Shown in pieces: positions 16,174 to 25,071 of a DNA stretch of 64,000 nt. The DNA comes from Effusibacillus dendaii (GTDB lineage Bacteria; Bacillota; Bacilli; Tumebacillales; Effusibacillaceae). A model generated the notes under the pieces. The model had not been told where the DNA came from. It did no database searches and worked only from the letters and a program-made list of their open reading frames with translations. A program made the translations under genes and the position numbers. The DNA is taken from assembly GCF_015097055.1 (NCBI RefSeq), contig NZ_AP023366.1:1464501-1528500 (forward strand), in the 5' to 3' direction. Position 1 is the stretch's first letter. Every line of letters begins with the position of its first letter.

Positions 16174-17358
16174 TTACGGATTAATTTTTGAATTAAAAAC
16201 TTGTTTTCCGTCTTCGAATTTAATAACAACGGCCGACTTCACAGGGTCATGGTTTTCATTCAAAGACATGGTACCAGTTGCGCCTTTGAAATCTTTCGTT
16301 TGCGCCAAAGCGGTTTTCAGTTTTTCCGGATCAGTGCTGTTGGCGCGCTTGATTGCATCAGCCAGCAGCTTCATTGCATCATAACCAAGTGCGGCAAATC
16401 CGTCAGGTACTTGGTTGTATTTTGCCTTATACGATTGAACAAACGTCTGTACTTCAGGCGATTTGTCATCCGCTGCATAGTGATTCGAGAAATAGGTGTT
16501 GCCAAGGTTTTCTTTGCCTGCAATATCGACCAACTGCGGCGCATCCCAACCATCACCGCCCAAGAACGTCGCCTTGATTCCCATTTCACGCGCTTGCTTT
16601 AGAATTTTGCCCACTTCGTTATAGTAACCCGGCACATAGATTACATCCGGATTTTTATCCTTAATACGTGTTAAAACTGCTTTAAAATCGGTGTCATTTG
16701 CCTGATAGGAATCCTTTTCCAAAATCTGGCCGCCACCCTTTGTGAACGTTTCTTCAAAAAACTGTGACAACCCTTTCGCATAGTCGCTCGCCTGGTCCGT
16801 ATAAATGACAGCCGTTTTCGCCTTTAGTTCTTTCGACGCAAAGTCAGCCATTACCTTGCCCTGGAACGGGTCAATAAAGCAAGCGCGGAAAATCCAGTCG
16901 TTTACTTTTTTCGTTCTTTCGTCAACCGTTACTTTCGGGTTGGTAGCGGTAGAAGTAACCATCGGGATTTTCTTTTCCATTGCGACTGGAACGGCAGCCA
17001 GAGCGTTAGTTGAGGTGGTAGGGCCGATCAGTGCAACCACTTTGTCGTTCGAGATCAATTTCTGTGCTGTGCGAGCTGATTCCTCCGGCTTGGAGGCATT
17101 GTCCGCTTGTACGATTTCAATTTTCTTGCCAAGAACACCGCCAGCATCATTAATTTCTTGGACTGCCAGTTGAGAACCTTTCAATGCGGAGTTACCGAAT
17201 GAAGCCACATTCCCTGACAATTCAAAGTTGGCTCCCACCTTGATCGTATCCCCGTTGTTGCCGCCATTGGAAGCAGCTTGTTTGCCACTACCGCAAGCGG
17301 TCAGTGTACCGAGCGCCATGGTCATAACCGCAGCTACGGCTAACAGTTTTTTCTTCAT
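16174..17358 (-). CDS. livK: Branched-chain amino-acid-type ABC transporter, substrate-binding lipoprotein
   Basis: A 394-residue extracellular binding protein anchored as a lipoprotein: signal peptide with lipobox LTAC|G at residues 18-22, then a short Ser/Gly/Asn linker. The mature part is a type I periplasmic-binding fold of the Leu/Ile/Val family (IKVGANFELSGNVASFG, ALIGPTTSTNALAAVPVA, GGDGWDAP, GYDAMKLLADAI). It captures the ligand for LivHMGF encoded just upstream. It lies 229 bases after livF and has its own AT-rich upstream region, so it is probably also expressed separately at a higher level. The ligand (amino acid, amide or other) cannot be fixed from sequence. Confidence 0.9.
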   Translation of the reverse strand: MKKKLLAVAAVMTMALGTLTACGSGKQAASNGGNNGDTIKVGANFELSGNVASFGNSALKGSQLAVQEINDAGGVLGKKIEIVQADNASKPEESARTAQKLISNDKVVALIGPTTSTNALAAVPVAMEKKIPMVTSTATNPKVTVDERTKKVNDWIFRACFIDPFQGKVMADFASKELKAKTAVIYTDQASDYAKGLSQFFEETFTKGGGQILEKDSYQANDTDFKAVLTRIKDKNPDVIYVPGYYNEVGKILKQAREMGIKATFLGGDGWDAPQLVDIAGKENLGNTYFSNHYAADDKSPEVQTFVQSYKAKYNQVPDGFAALGYDAMKLLADAIKRANSTDPEKLKTALAQTKDFKGATGTMSLNENHDPVKSAVVIKFEDGKQVFNSKINP

Positions 17359-17587
17359 GATTGAACCCCTTTCTCCATTCGTCTCTCTTTTACTTATTTT
17401 AGTTTAAAAAGATTGATTTATGTGTTTATAGTACAGGAATCTTCGTAAACTATCATCTTTATATAGCATCTTTGTTAACTATCTTTTTTCACATTAACTT
17501 TTGCTACCTTACTCAATCTCTTGTTTTCGTACCCAATCATTTTCTAAACTGTTAAAGACTGGCAAATTCAAATGTTTTAATGACTAT
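17359..17587 (-). promoter_or_regulatory. Presumed livK promoter region with repeated AT-rich motifs
   Basis: Read on the minus strand, 17490-17435 holds imperfect direct repeats that start AAAGAT (AAAGATAGTTAAC, AAAGATGCTATAT, AAAGATGATAGTTTAC), and then TACTATAAA as a likely -10 area. The core GATAGTT occurs at 17483-17477 and 17454-17448. It also occurs in the livH promoter (20992-20986), so a common regulator is possible. Confidence 0.35.
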
Positions 17588-18292
17588 TTAATGCCCCAGA
17601 TACGCGCTTTTGATTTCTTCGGAGTCAGCGAGCTCTGCCGCACTTCCGGAAAGTACGATTTTGCCTGTTTCCAGAACATAGGCGCGATGGGCGATTTTCA
17701 AAGCCTGATTGGCGTTTTGTTCTACCAGCAGCACAGTCGTGCCGTTTTTGTTAATCTCCTGTACAATTTGGAAGATTTCCTGGACCAGGAGCGGCGCCAG
17801 ACCCATTGACGGTTCGTCGAGCAGCAGCAGTTTTGGACGAGCCATCAGGGCACGCCCAATCGCCAACATTTGCTGTTCTCCCCCCGACAAAGTGCCGGCC
17901 ATCTGTTTTCTCCGTTCCAACAAACGGGGAAACCGTTCATATACATTTTCCATATCTTTCCTGACTTCACTGTCTTTGCGAAGAAACGCGCCCAATTCAA
18001 GATTTTCTTCTACCGACATATTCGCGAATACACGGCGCCCTTCCGGGCAGTGAATCAGTCCGTCCTTCACGATCGATTGCGCCGCATGACCGACAATTGA
18101 TTGCCCCAGAAACTCAATCGAACCGGATTTCACTTTCAACAATCCCGATAACGTCTTCAAGAGGGTGGATTTACCGGCCCCATTGGCGCCAATCAATGTC
18201 ACGATCTCCCCTTCATTGACCGTCACACTGACGCCTTTCAAAGCGTGAATCGCCCCGTAAAACACGTTAATGTTATCGACTTTCAGCACCAC
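17588..18292 (-). CDS. livF: Branched-chain amino-acid ABC transporter ATPase LivF
   Basis: A 234-residue nucleotide-binding subunit: Walker A GANGAGKSTLLKTL near residue 37, ABC signature LSGGEQQMLAIGRAL, Walker B LLLLDEPSMGL, H-loop region LLVEQN. The short length and the EPSMGL/LLVEQNA motifs mark LivF rather than LivG. The start is GTG 18292 with GGAGG seven bases upstream, one base after the livG stop. It acts at the inner face of the membrane with LivG to drive uptake by LivHM. Confidence 0.93.
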   Translation of the reverse strand: MVLKVDNINVFYGAIHALKGVSVTVNEGEIVTLIGANGAGKSTLLKTLSGLLKVKSGSIEFLGQSIVGHAAQSIVKDGLIHCPEGRRVFANMSVEENLELGAFLRKDSEVRKDMENVYERFPRLLERRKQMAGTLSGGEQQMLAIGRALMARPKLLLLDEPSMGLAPLLVQEIFQIVQEINKNGTTVLLVEQNANQALKIAHRAYVLETGKIVLSGSAAELADSEEIKSAYLGH

Positions 18293-18293
18293 T

Positions 18294-19070
18294 CTACACC
18301 TCCTGTCCCAGATAGGCTTCGATTACTTTCGGATTAGACCGGATCTCTGAAGGTGTGCCATCCGCGATTAAAATTCCTCTATCCAGTACATAGATTCGCT
18401 CACAAACTCCCATGACCAGCGACATGTCATGTTCGATCAACAAAATCGTCAGGTCGAATTCCTTTCGAATCCATTGAATCAGTTCCATCAAATCATGCGT
18501 TTCCTGTGGGTTCATACCGGCAGCCGGTTCATCCAGAAGGAGCAGCTTGGGTCTAGCCGCCAGCGCACGGGCAATTTCCAGTCTCCGCTGCTCCCCATAT
18601 GGCAGATTTTTTGCCAGTTCATTCTGTTTGCCGTCCAGCTTGAATATTTTCAAAAATTCGATCGCCTTTTCCGTAATTTCCTGTTCCCCTTTAAAATGGG
18701 AGGGGAGCCGTAAGATCGACGACCAGACGGAATGTTTCGTATGTTGGTGATAAGCGACTTTTACATTGTCCAATACGGACAGATCGCCAAATAGACGAAT
18801 GTTTTGGAATGTGCGGGCAGCCCCTTTTTGCGTAATCTGATACGGTTTCAAGCCGCCCACCGATTCACCGTTAAACAGAATCTTGCCTTCTGACGGTTCG
18901 TACACGCCCGTCAGCAAATTAAACAGCGTCGTTTTTCCAGCACCGTTCGGTCCGATTAAACCGACCAGTTCCCCCTGCCGTATAAACATCGCGACATCTG
19001 AAACAGCTTTTAATCCGCCAAACGTGCGGCTTACATGTTGAACATCAAGCACAACGGTTGAATCCGTCAT
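18294..19070 (-). CDS. livG: Branched-chain amino-acid ABC transporter ATPase LivG
   Basis: A 258-residue ATPase with Walker A GPNGAGKTTLFNLL, ABC signature region LPYGEQRRLEIARAL, Walker B LLLLDEPAAGMNPQET (the AAGMN form is typical of LivG), and H-loop LLIEHDM. ATG 19070 overlaps the livM stop by four bases (ATGA), so translation is coupled. It pairs with LivF. Confidence 0.94.
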   Translation of the reverse strand: MTDSTVVLDVQHVSRTFGGLKAVSDVAMFIRQGELVGLIGPNGAGKTTLFNLLTGVYEPSEGKILFNGESVGGLKPYQITQKGAARTFQNIRLFGDLSVLDNVKVAYHQHTKHSVWSSILRLPSHFKGEQEITEKAIEFLKIFKLDGKQNELAKNLPYGEQRRLEIARALAARPKLLLLDEPAAGMNPQETHDLMELIQWIRKEFDLTILLIEHDMSLVMGVCERIYVLDRGILIADGTPSEIRSNPKVIEAYLGQEV

Positions 19071-20005
19071 TTTGCTTCCCCCTTCTTGCCCAGGAAGTTA
19101 AACGAAAATTCGCGGGTCCCCAAAAGTCCTTTCGGACGGAAGATCATCATCAGAATCAGAAGCAGGGAATAAATAATCATGCGAATTTCAGGGAAGTCCT
19201 GCAGGAACGTAAACAACAGCGTCAGGACGATGGCGCCTACAATCGAGCCGGAAGTGCTGCCCAAACCGCCCAAAACGACAATCACCAGAATTTCAAACGA
19301 CTTGATAAAGTTAAAGCTGTTTGGGTTGATGATGTAGAACATATGGGCAGAAAGTCCACCTGCTATGCCGGCGAAAAACGCGCCGATGACAAATGCCATC
19401 ACTTTATATTTGGTTGTATTGATACCCATCGCTTCCGCCGCAATTTCGTTTTCACGGACAGAAATACAGGCACGGCCATGCGTGGAATTGACAAAGTTAT
19501 TAATCACGACGACTGTAATCAACGTCCAAATAAAAATCCAAGTCCAGTTGGTCTGCGTCGGAATCCCGCTCAGTCCTGACGCGCCCCCCACATACTCGGT
19601 GTTCAGCCAGACAATCCGGATGATTTCCCCGAATCCAAGCGTCGCAATCGCAAGATAATCTCCTTTTAGCCGGAGCGAAGGAATTCCGATGATCAATCCG
19701 GCGACCGCAGCTGTCAATCCGCCAACGATCAGTGCCACAACAAATGGCATATTGAAATCCAAGGTCATTATCGCCGACAGATACGCCCCAATTGACATGA
19801 ATCCGGCATGCCCGATAGAGAACTGGCCTGTAAAACCGTTAATCAGATTTAAAGAAACTCCCAAAATAATGTTGATGCAAATCAGAATCAAGGTTGATTC
19901 AGCGAAATCGTTCAGTGCGCCTGTATCGATCAGCAGCTGGATTACGGCGTAAATCACTATGCTAAGTACAAGTCCGGTCCAAAAACTTTTATTCTGCAGC
20001 CGCAT
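19067..20005 (-). CDS. livM: Branched-chain amino-acid ABC transporter permease LivM
   Basis: A 312-residue inner-membrane permease with about eight to nine hydrophobic segments. LivM hallmarks: INGFTGQFSIGHAGFMSIGAY, GDYLAIATLGFGEIIR, RENEIAAEAMGIN, and the late GGLGSTSGSIVGA. It forms the channel with LivH. ATG 20005 has GGTGATT upstream; ten bases separate it from livH. Confidence 0.93.
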   Translation of the reverse strand: MRLQNKSFWTGLVLSIVIYAVIQLLIDTGALNDFAESTLILICINIILGVSLNLINGFTGQFSIGHAGFMSIGAYLSAIMTLDFNMPFVVALIVGGLTAAVAGLIIGIPSLRLKGDYLAIATLGFGEIIRIVWLNTEYVGGASGLSGIPTQTNWTWIFIWTLITVVVINNFVNSTHGRACISVRENEIAAEAMGINTTKYKVMAFVIGAFFAGIAGGLSAHMFYIINPNSFNFIKSFEILVIVVLGGLGSTSGSIVGAIVLTLLFTFLQDFPEIRMIIYSLLLILMMIFRPKGLLGTREFSFNFLGKKGEAK

Positions 20006-20015
20006 CTGGAATCAC

Positions 20016-20918
20016 CTACACTTTCTCGCGAACATTTTTGCCAAACAAGCCCGACGGCTTGAAGACCAAGATCAAAATCAGGATCAGGAAAGCAACGCCA
20101 TCCCGCCACAGTGAAAACCCGGTAGACGATACCGCTGTTTCGATGACGCCAAGCAGCAACCCTCCGACCAACGCTCCCGGAATGATGCCAATCCCGCCCA
20201 GTACGGCGGCAACAAACGCCTTCAAGCCTGGAATAATTCCCATCAGAGGATCGATCGAGTTATACGTCATACCGAAGATTACGCCTGCCGCTCCTGCCAG
20301 CGCCGATCCAATCGCAAACGTCGCAGAGATCGTCGTGTTCACGTTGATTCCCATCAGCAGTGCTGCGTCCTGGTCAAATGACACCGCACGCATTGCTTTT
20401 CCGATTTTGGTACGGTGTACGATGTACTGCAGGACGACCATTAAGATTACGGTTACGACCAAGATCAGGATCTGGTTGGAATCAATCTGAACCGTTCCGA
20501 ACAAGTTAAATTGATGTTTCGGGAGAATTTCCGAAAACCCTTTCGGCTGTGCACCCCAAACAAAAATCCCACCGTTTTCCAGCAGGAATGATACACCGAT
20601 CGCCGTAATCAGCGCCGCGATACGGGTGGAGTTTCGCAATGGTTTGTAGGCTGTTCGCTCAATGACCACTCCCAAAACTGCGCAAACAATCATTGCAAAG
20701 AGAAGTGCAAGTATAAACACCCAAACCGGCGACAGCCCCTTTGCCGAAAGGAACCGGGAAGCGAATAAACCCATGAACGCCCCAACCATGAACACATCAC
20801 CATGGGCAAAATTGATCAGCTTGATAATTCCGTATACCATCGTGTAACCCAAAGCAATCAAGGCATAAATACTGCCTACTGATATGCCGTTAATCAATTG
20901 TTGTAGGTAATATTCCAT
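20016..20918 (-). CDS. livH: Branched-chain amino-acid ABC transporter permease LivH
   Basis: A 300-residue permease with about eight membrane segments and LivH motifs QLINGISVGSIYALIALGYT, VYGIIKLINFAHGDVFMVGA, and GGIGIIPGALVGGLLLGV. The true start is ATG 20918 (MEYYLQQLING), ten bases after a GGGGTG site; a GTG at 20936 would add six unlikely residues. It is the first gene of livHMGF. Confidence 0.92.
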   Translation of the reverse strand: MEYYLQQLINGISVGSIYALIALGYTMVYGIIKLINFAHGDVFMVGAFMGLFASRFLSAKGLSPVWVFILALLFAMIVCAVLGVVIERTAYKPLRNSTRIAALITAIGVSFLLENGGIFVWGAQPKGFSEILPKHQFNLFGTVQIDSNQILILVVTVILMVVLQYIVHRTKIGKAMRAVSFDQDAALLMGINVNTTISATFAIGSALAGAAGVIFGMTYNSIDPLMGIIPGLKAFVAAVLGGIGIIPGALVGGLLLGVIETAVSSTGFSLWRDGVAFLILILILVFKPSGLFGKNVREKV

Positions 20919-20971
20919 ACAACATGTACACCCCACTTTTCCTCTACTGTAAATATACTGATCATATCGTA

Positions 20972-21001
20972 CTATAACAGAAAAAAACTATCACCTGTAA
21001 A
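20972..21001 (-). promoter_or_regulatory. Predicted livHMGF promoter
   Basis: Minus strand -35 TTTACA (21001-20996), an 18-base spacer and -10 TTATAG (20977-20972), about 55 bases before the livH start. The spacer contains GATAGTT, which also occurs twice upstream of livK. Confidence 0.5.
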
Positions 21002-21034
21002 TAAAAAACTATTTTGCTAAATTCACTCTCCTGT

Positions 21035-21460
21035 TTATCTTAACAGAAAGATGCCGAGCACGATGAAGACCGTACCGACCACCTTCATGCCGTTGATCGT
21101 TTCCCCCCATACAAACGACGCGGATACAGTGGCAATTACGATTTGCAGCGAACTGATTAACGGAATAATTCGGCTAATCTCCCCGGTCTGCAGTGCTTTA
21201 TAATAAAAAAACTGTGCCAAAAGCCCGCTCAACAGACCTGCGATCCCCAACAAGAACCAGGATTTCTGGCTCATTGCCGCAATCTGCTGGATTTCGCCTG
21301 TTTGAATACCTAGCGATAAAAGTATAAAAGAAACGACGAAAGACTGAATCAGCAACGTGAAGTAAGGCGATGTATGCAGCACGCCCCATTTTTCAAACAG
21401 AGGTGCGATTCCCCATGATAATGCAGCCAATACAGCAAACAAATAACTTGTTTCTGTCAT
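21035..21460 (-). CDS. Half-size EamA/DMT-family membrane transporter
   Basis: A 141-residue membrane protein with about five hydrophobic helices and a single EamA domain (LAALSWGIAPLFEKWGV near the start; FFYYKALQTGEISRIIPLIS and FVWGETINGMKVVGTVFIVLGIFLL at the end). Full EamA transporters have two such halves, so this one should work as a dimer, like small multidrug exporters. ATG 21460 has GGGGAGGGGACA just before it; upstream in-frame starts do not. The substrate is unknown. Confidence 0.8.
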   Translation of the reverse strand: MTETSYLFAVLAALSWGIAPLFEKWGVLHTSPYFTLLIQSFVVSFILLSLGIQTGEIQQIAAMSQKSWFLLGIAGLLSGLLAQFFYYKALQTGEISRIIPLISSLQIVIATVSASFVWGETINGMKVVGTVFIVLGIFLLR

Positions 21461-21548
21461 TGTCCCCTCCCCTTTCTGCTTCCATATATTCAAAATGGGA
21501 CAACAGTATGAGGGGAGAACAGAAAAAAAAACCGCTGACTGCTACCCG

Positions 21549-22007
21549 TCAACGGAGGTTTTCCAATCTTTTACGATCTTCCGGCGGAAGTTGATTCAAA
21601 TAGTGTTCAGGAATCGGCTGACCTTTTTTCAACGCTTCCAAAATTTCGACCAGATATTCAACCGATTGTCCGCTCGAAGAAGGAGTAGTCGCGTAGGAAG
21701 ACGCCGCTTCTGTCGGCCGTATGTTTGATTCAGGCGTTGATTTCGGGGCTGTTTCTACTTCTGGTTCCGATTGCTGTACAGTCGCGTCTTGATTCGATTG
21801 CTGTTTGGTCAGCTCGTGGTCCGATTGCTTCACTTCGCTAATCATTACATAGCTCGTCCCAATCAGCAGACAAACCGATAAACAGGACAAACCAATCCAG
21901 ATTTTTCCAATCAGCTGTGTTTTCTCCGCCCGGATGGAAACAATCGACATCGCCATCGAGACAATCATGATCAAAGTAATTAAAACAAGCGCAATGAATA
22001 GCAACAT
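21549..22007 (-). CDS. Membrane protein of unknown function
   Basis: About 152 residues with two N-terminal hydrophobic helices (MLLFIALVLITLIMIVSMAM; IGKIWIGLSCLSVCLLIGTSYVM). A Ser/Thr/Pro/Gln-rich linker and a short charged C-terminal motif (VEYLVEILEALKKGQPIPEH, then YLNQLPPEDRKRLENL) follow. ATG 22007 has GGTGG seven bases upstream; ATG 22028 and TTG 22058 are possible longer starts. It lies downstream of fadE on the same strand. No family recognised. Confidence 0.6.
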   Translation of the reverse strand: MLLFIALVLITLIMIVSMAMSIVSIRAEKTQLIGKIWIGLSCLSVCLLIGTSYVMISEVKQSDHELTKQQSNQDATVQQSEPEVETAPKSTPESNIRPTEAASSYATTPSSSGQSVEYLVEILEALKKGQPIPEHYLNQLPPEDRKRLENLR

Positions 22008-22082
22008 AAAACCACCACCAACAAACATTTCGTCGGTGGCGGCCTTCCTTCCTGCCAATGTTCAGCAAGAAGGTATTACAGA

Positions 22083-23849
22083 TTAATGAACGTACTTCTG
22101 TTCTTCAATCACTTTCGCGGCAACTTCACGCTTCAGAGCGATCGTGTTGATCGGCTCGACACGGGTCAATTTCTTGAAAATCGACAACTGCATGCGAAGC
22201 GCGTCGCCTTCCGCCATAGCAGCAAGCGTTTCCCGACCCAAATCTTCGATCCTTTCAAACGCTTGATTTGCATACAATTTTGCCAGTGTCACTTTCAAAC
22301 CGGCATTTCCTTTTGCCAATGCTTTTTCGGCGCGCAGAACAGCCGACTGCATGGCATAGAACTCGATCAGCATGTCTGCCAGATTCGCAAGGATCTCCTG
22401 TTCATTATCCAGCTTTTGCTGGTATTTCTGAACAGCCAATCCGCCTACCATCAAGAATGCTTTGCGTGCTTGCTCGATCAGCAGCTTCTCGTTGCCAAGC
22501 GGAGTTCCGTCTGGAGATTGCGGTGTCAGATTCATCAGTTCCGCCTGCAGTTTCTGGGTTGCTTCCATCAAAGGCAGCTCCCCTTTCAACGCTTTGCGGA
22601 GCAGCGTACCTGGAATCAACAAACGGTTGATTTCGTTTGTACCTTCGAAAATCCGGTTAATTCTTGAGGAACGGTAAATCCCCTCAATTTCATACTCCTG
22701 AATAAAGCCGTAACCGCCGTGTATTTGAACTCCTTCATCCGCTACAAAGCCGAGCACTTCAGAGCCAAACACTTTCGAAATGGAGCATTCGATCGCATAT
22801 TCAGCAATCAGATTGGCTGCCGTGCGTCCTTTATCGTTCGGATCCTCGAAATCGGCAAAGATGTCGTTATACAGACCGACAATACGGTAGATCAACGATT
22901 CAAGCGCGTAAATCTTCGTGTTCATGTCTGCCAATTTTTCACCGATTAAAGTGAAGGATGAAATCGGGCGTCCAAACTGTTTGCGTTCATTCGCGTATTG
23001 AGCCGACACCTGCAGCGCACGCTTGGACGTACCTGTACAACCGATCCCCAACTTGTAGCGTCCAATGTTCAAAATGTTGAACGCGATGAGGTGACCTTTC
23101 CCCTCTTCACCCAACAGGTTTTCAACCGGCACTTTGGCGTCTTCCAGAATCAGCGGACGGGTGGACGACCCTTTGATCCCCATTTTCTTCTCTTCCGGAC
23201 CGGTAGATACGCCAGGGAAATCGCGTTCCACGATAAAGGCGGAGAATTTCTCACCGTCAATTTTCGCATAAACCACAAAGACGTTGGCAAAACCAGCGTT
23301 TGTGATAAATTGCTTGGTACCGTTCAAGATGTAATATTTTCCGTCTTCCGACAGCTTAGCCGTTGTTTTGGCGCCGAGCGCGTCAGAACCGGATCCTGGC
23401 TCCGTCAGAGCATAAGCGGCCAACCATTCACCAGTAGCAAGTTTTGGCAAGTACTTTGCTTTTTGTTCTTTCGTTCCGAAATAGACGATCGGCAGACTTC
23501 CGATTCCGATGTGCGCGCCGTGCGACAAAGCGAAGGAACCGCCGCGCGTAAAGTATTCGGAAATCAGAGCGGAAGACACTTTATCCAGACCGAGACCGTC
23601 GTACTCTTCTGGCACATCAGCCCCAAGCAGTCCCAGTTCGCCAGCTTTTTTCAGCAGTTTTACCGTCAGGTCAATATTCAATGATTCCAATTCTTCAAAA
23701 TGAGGAACCACTTCCCCTTCGATGAAATCAGCCGTCGTCTTGGCAATCATCTTCTGCTCATCGTTGAAGTCTTCCGGTGTAAATACATCATTCGCATTGA
23801 CTTGCTCAAGGATAAAAGAACCGCCTTTTACTTTTTCTTTCGTCGACAT
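22083..23849 (-). CDS. fadE: Acyl-CoA dehydrogenase FadE
   Basis: A 588-residue FAD enzyme that makes the trans-2-enoyl-CoA in the first step of beta-oxidation. It has the acyl-CoA dehydrogenase signatures ALTEPGSGSDALG (flavin/substrate) and IHGGYGFIQEYEIEGIYRSSR, then the INRIFEGTNEINR loop with the expected catalytic Glu. A C-terminal helical extension of about 150 residues beyond the usual 380-residue core is typical of Bacillus-type FadE. It is the third gene of fadB-fadA-fadE, 30 bases after fadA. Electrons should pass to an electron-transfer flavoprotein; FixAB at 35-37 kb is a candidate acceptor. Confidence 0.92.
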   Translation of the reverse strand: MSTKEKVKGGSFILEQVNANDVFTPEDFNDEQKMIAKTTADFIEGEVVPHFEELESLNIDLTVKLLKKAGELGLLGADVPEEYDGLGLDKVSSALISEYFTRGGSFALSHGAHIGIGSLPIVYFGTKEQKAKYLPKLATGEWLAAYALTEPGSGSDALGAKTTAKLSEDGKYYILNGTKQFITNAGFANVFVVYAKIDGEKFSAFIVERDFPGVSTGPEEKKMGIKGSSTRPLILEDAKVPVENLLGEEGKGHLIAFNILNIGRYKLGIGCTGTSKRALQVSAQYANERKQFGRPISSFTLIGEKLADMNTKIYALESLIYRIVGLYNDIFADFEDPNDKGRTAANLIAEYAIECSISKVFGSEVLGFVADEGVQIHGGYGFIQEYEIEGIYRSSRINRIFEGTNEINRLLIPGTLLRKALKGELPLMEATQKLQAELMNLTPQSPDGTPLGNEKLLIEQARKAFLMVGGLAVQKYQQKLDNEQEILANLADMLIEFYAMQSAVLRAEKALAKGNAGLKVTLAKLYANQAFERIEDLGRETLAAMAEGDALRMQLSIFKKLTRVEPINTIALKREVAAKVIEEQKYVH

Positions 23850-23879
23850 GGCAATGCCTCCTTAAAAATTTGGTTACCT

Positions 23880-25055
23880 TTACACGAGTTCAAAAACGCC
23901 GGCAGCACCCATTCCGCCACCGATACACATCGTCACAACCCCGTATTTGCCGTTGCGGCGACGCAGTTCATTAATCAGGGACACAGTCAGCTTCGCGCCC
24001 GAACAGCCAAGCGGATGTCCAAGTGCAATCGCGCCACCGTTTACGTTAACCTTCTCCTGATCAAGCTCCAGATGGCGACATACCGCGAGAGACTGGGAAG
24101 CAAACGCTTCATTCAACTCAAACAGATCCACTTGTTCTTTTGTAATACCGGCAAGCTTCAGGGCCTTTGGCACGGCTACAATCGGGCCAATTCCCATAAC
24201 ATCAGGATCGACACCACCTACCGCAAACGAGCGGAATACAGCTAACGGCTTAAGCCCTAACGCGGTTGCCTTCTCGGGCGACATCACCATAACAGCTGCC
24301 GCACCGTCTGATGTTTGCGAAGAGTTTCCTGCTGTCACAGATCCTTTTACATGGAAGACGGGACGCAGTTTCGCCAGTGTTTCCGCCGTTGTATCGGGGC
24401 GCACCCCTTCATCCGTATCAAACACGAATTCCTTCACCTTTACCTGACCATTTTCAAACGACTTCAACTGTGCATGAATCGGCACAATTTCGTCCTTAAA
24501 CTTGCCTGCTTGAATAGCAGCCGCCGCCCGTTGATGGGATCTCGCCGCAAAAGCGTCCTGATCTTCCCGTGTAACGTTAAACCGTTGCGCCACCTGTTCA
24601 GCAGTATGCCCCATCGCCATATAAATCTCCGGTTTATGTCTCGCCAGCCACGGGTTTGGCGCAATCTTGTAACCGGTCATCGGCACATGACTCATGCTTT
24701 CCACACCGCCTGCAATAATCACATCCGCCTGCCCGATCATGATTTGTTGGGCAGCCAATGCGATGGTCTGCAGACCGGATGAGCAAAAACGGTTTACCGT
24801 CATGGCCGACACTTCATTTGGCAGCCCAGCCCGTTGTGCAACGATGCGGGCCATATTCATGCCCTGCTCCCCTTCCGGCATGGCACACCCGATAATCACA
24901 TCTTCTATTTCTTTCGGATCGAGACCAGGAGTGCGACGAATGAGCTCTTCCAGCACAACCGCGCCAAAATCTTCAGGTCTTGTCTGGCGTAGAGATCCTT
25001 TCGGCGCTTTGCCGACAGCAGTGCGCACTCCAGCTACGATGACAGCTTCTCTCAT
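23880..25055 (-). CDS. fadA: Acetyl-CoA C-acyltransferase (3-ketoacyl-CoA thiolase) FadA
   Basis: A 391-residue thiolase catalysing CoA-dependent cleavage of 3-ketoacyl-CoA to acetyl-CoA. The nucleophilic Cys is in [12 protein letters not shown] (near residue 90), the second active-site region is [17 protein letters not shown], and the C-terminal Cys is in [14 protein letters not shown]. It lies 16 bases after fadB and upstream of fadE, the usual Bacillus order. Confidence 0.95.
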   Translation of the reverse strand: MREAVIVAGVRTAVGKAPKGSLRQTRPEDFGAVVLEELIRRTPGLDPKEIEDVIIGCAMPEGEQGMNMARIVAQRAGLPNEVSAMTVNRFCSSGLQTIALAAQQIMIGQADVIIAGGVESMSHVPMTGYKIAPNPWLARHKPEIYMAMGHTAEQVAQRFNVTREDQDAFAARSHQRAAAAIQAGKFKDEIVPIHAQLKSFENGQVKVKEFVFDTDEGVRPDTTAETLAKLRPVFHVKGSVTAGNSSQTSDGAAAVMVMSPEKATALGLKPLAVFRSFAVGGVDPDVMGIGPIVAVPKALKLAGITKEQVDLFELNEAFASQSLAVCRHLELDQEKVNVNGGAIALGHPLGCSGAKLTVSLINELRRRNGKYGVVTMCIGGGMGAAGVFELV

Positions 25056-25071
25056 TTGATTTCCCCCCCTT

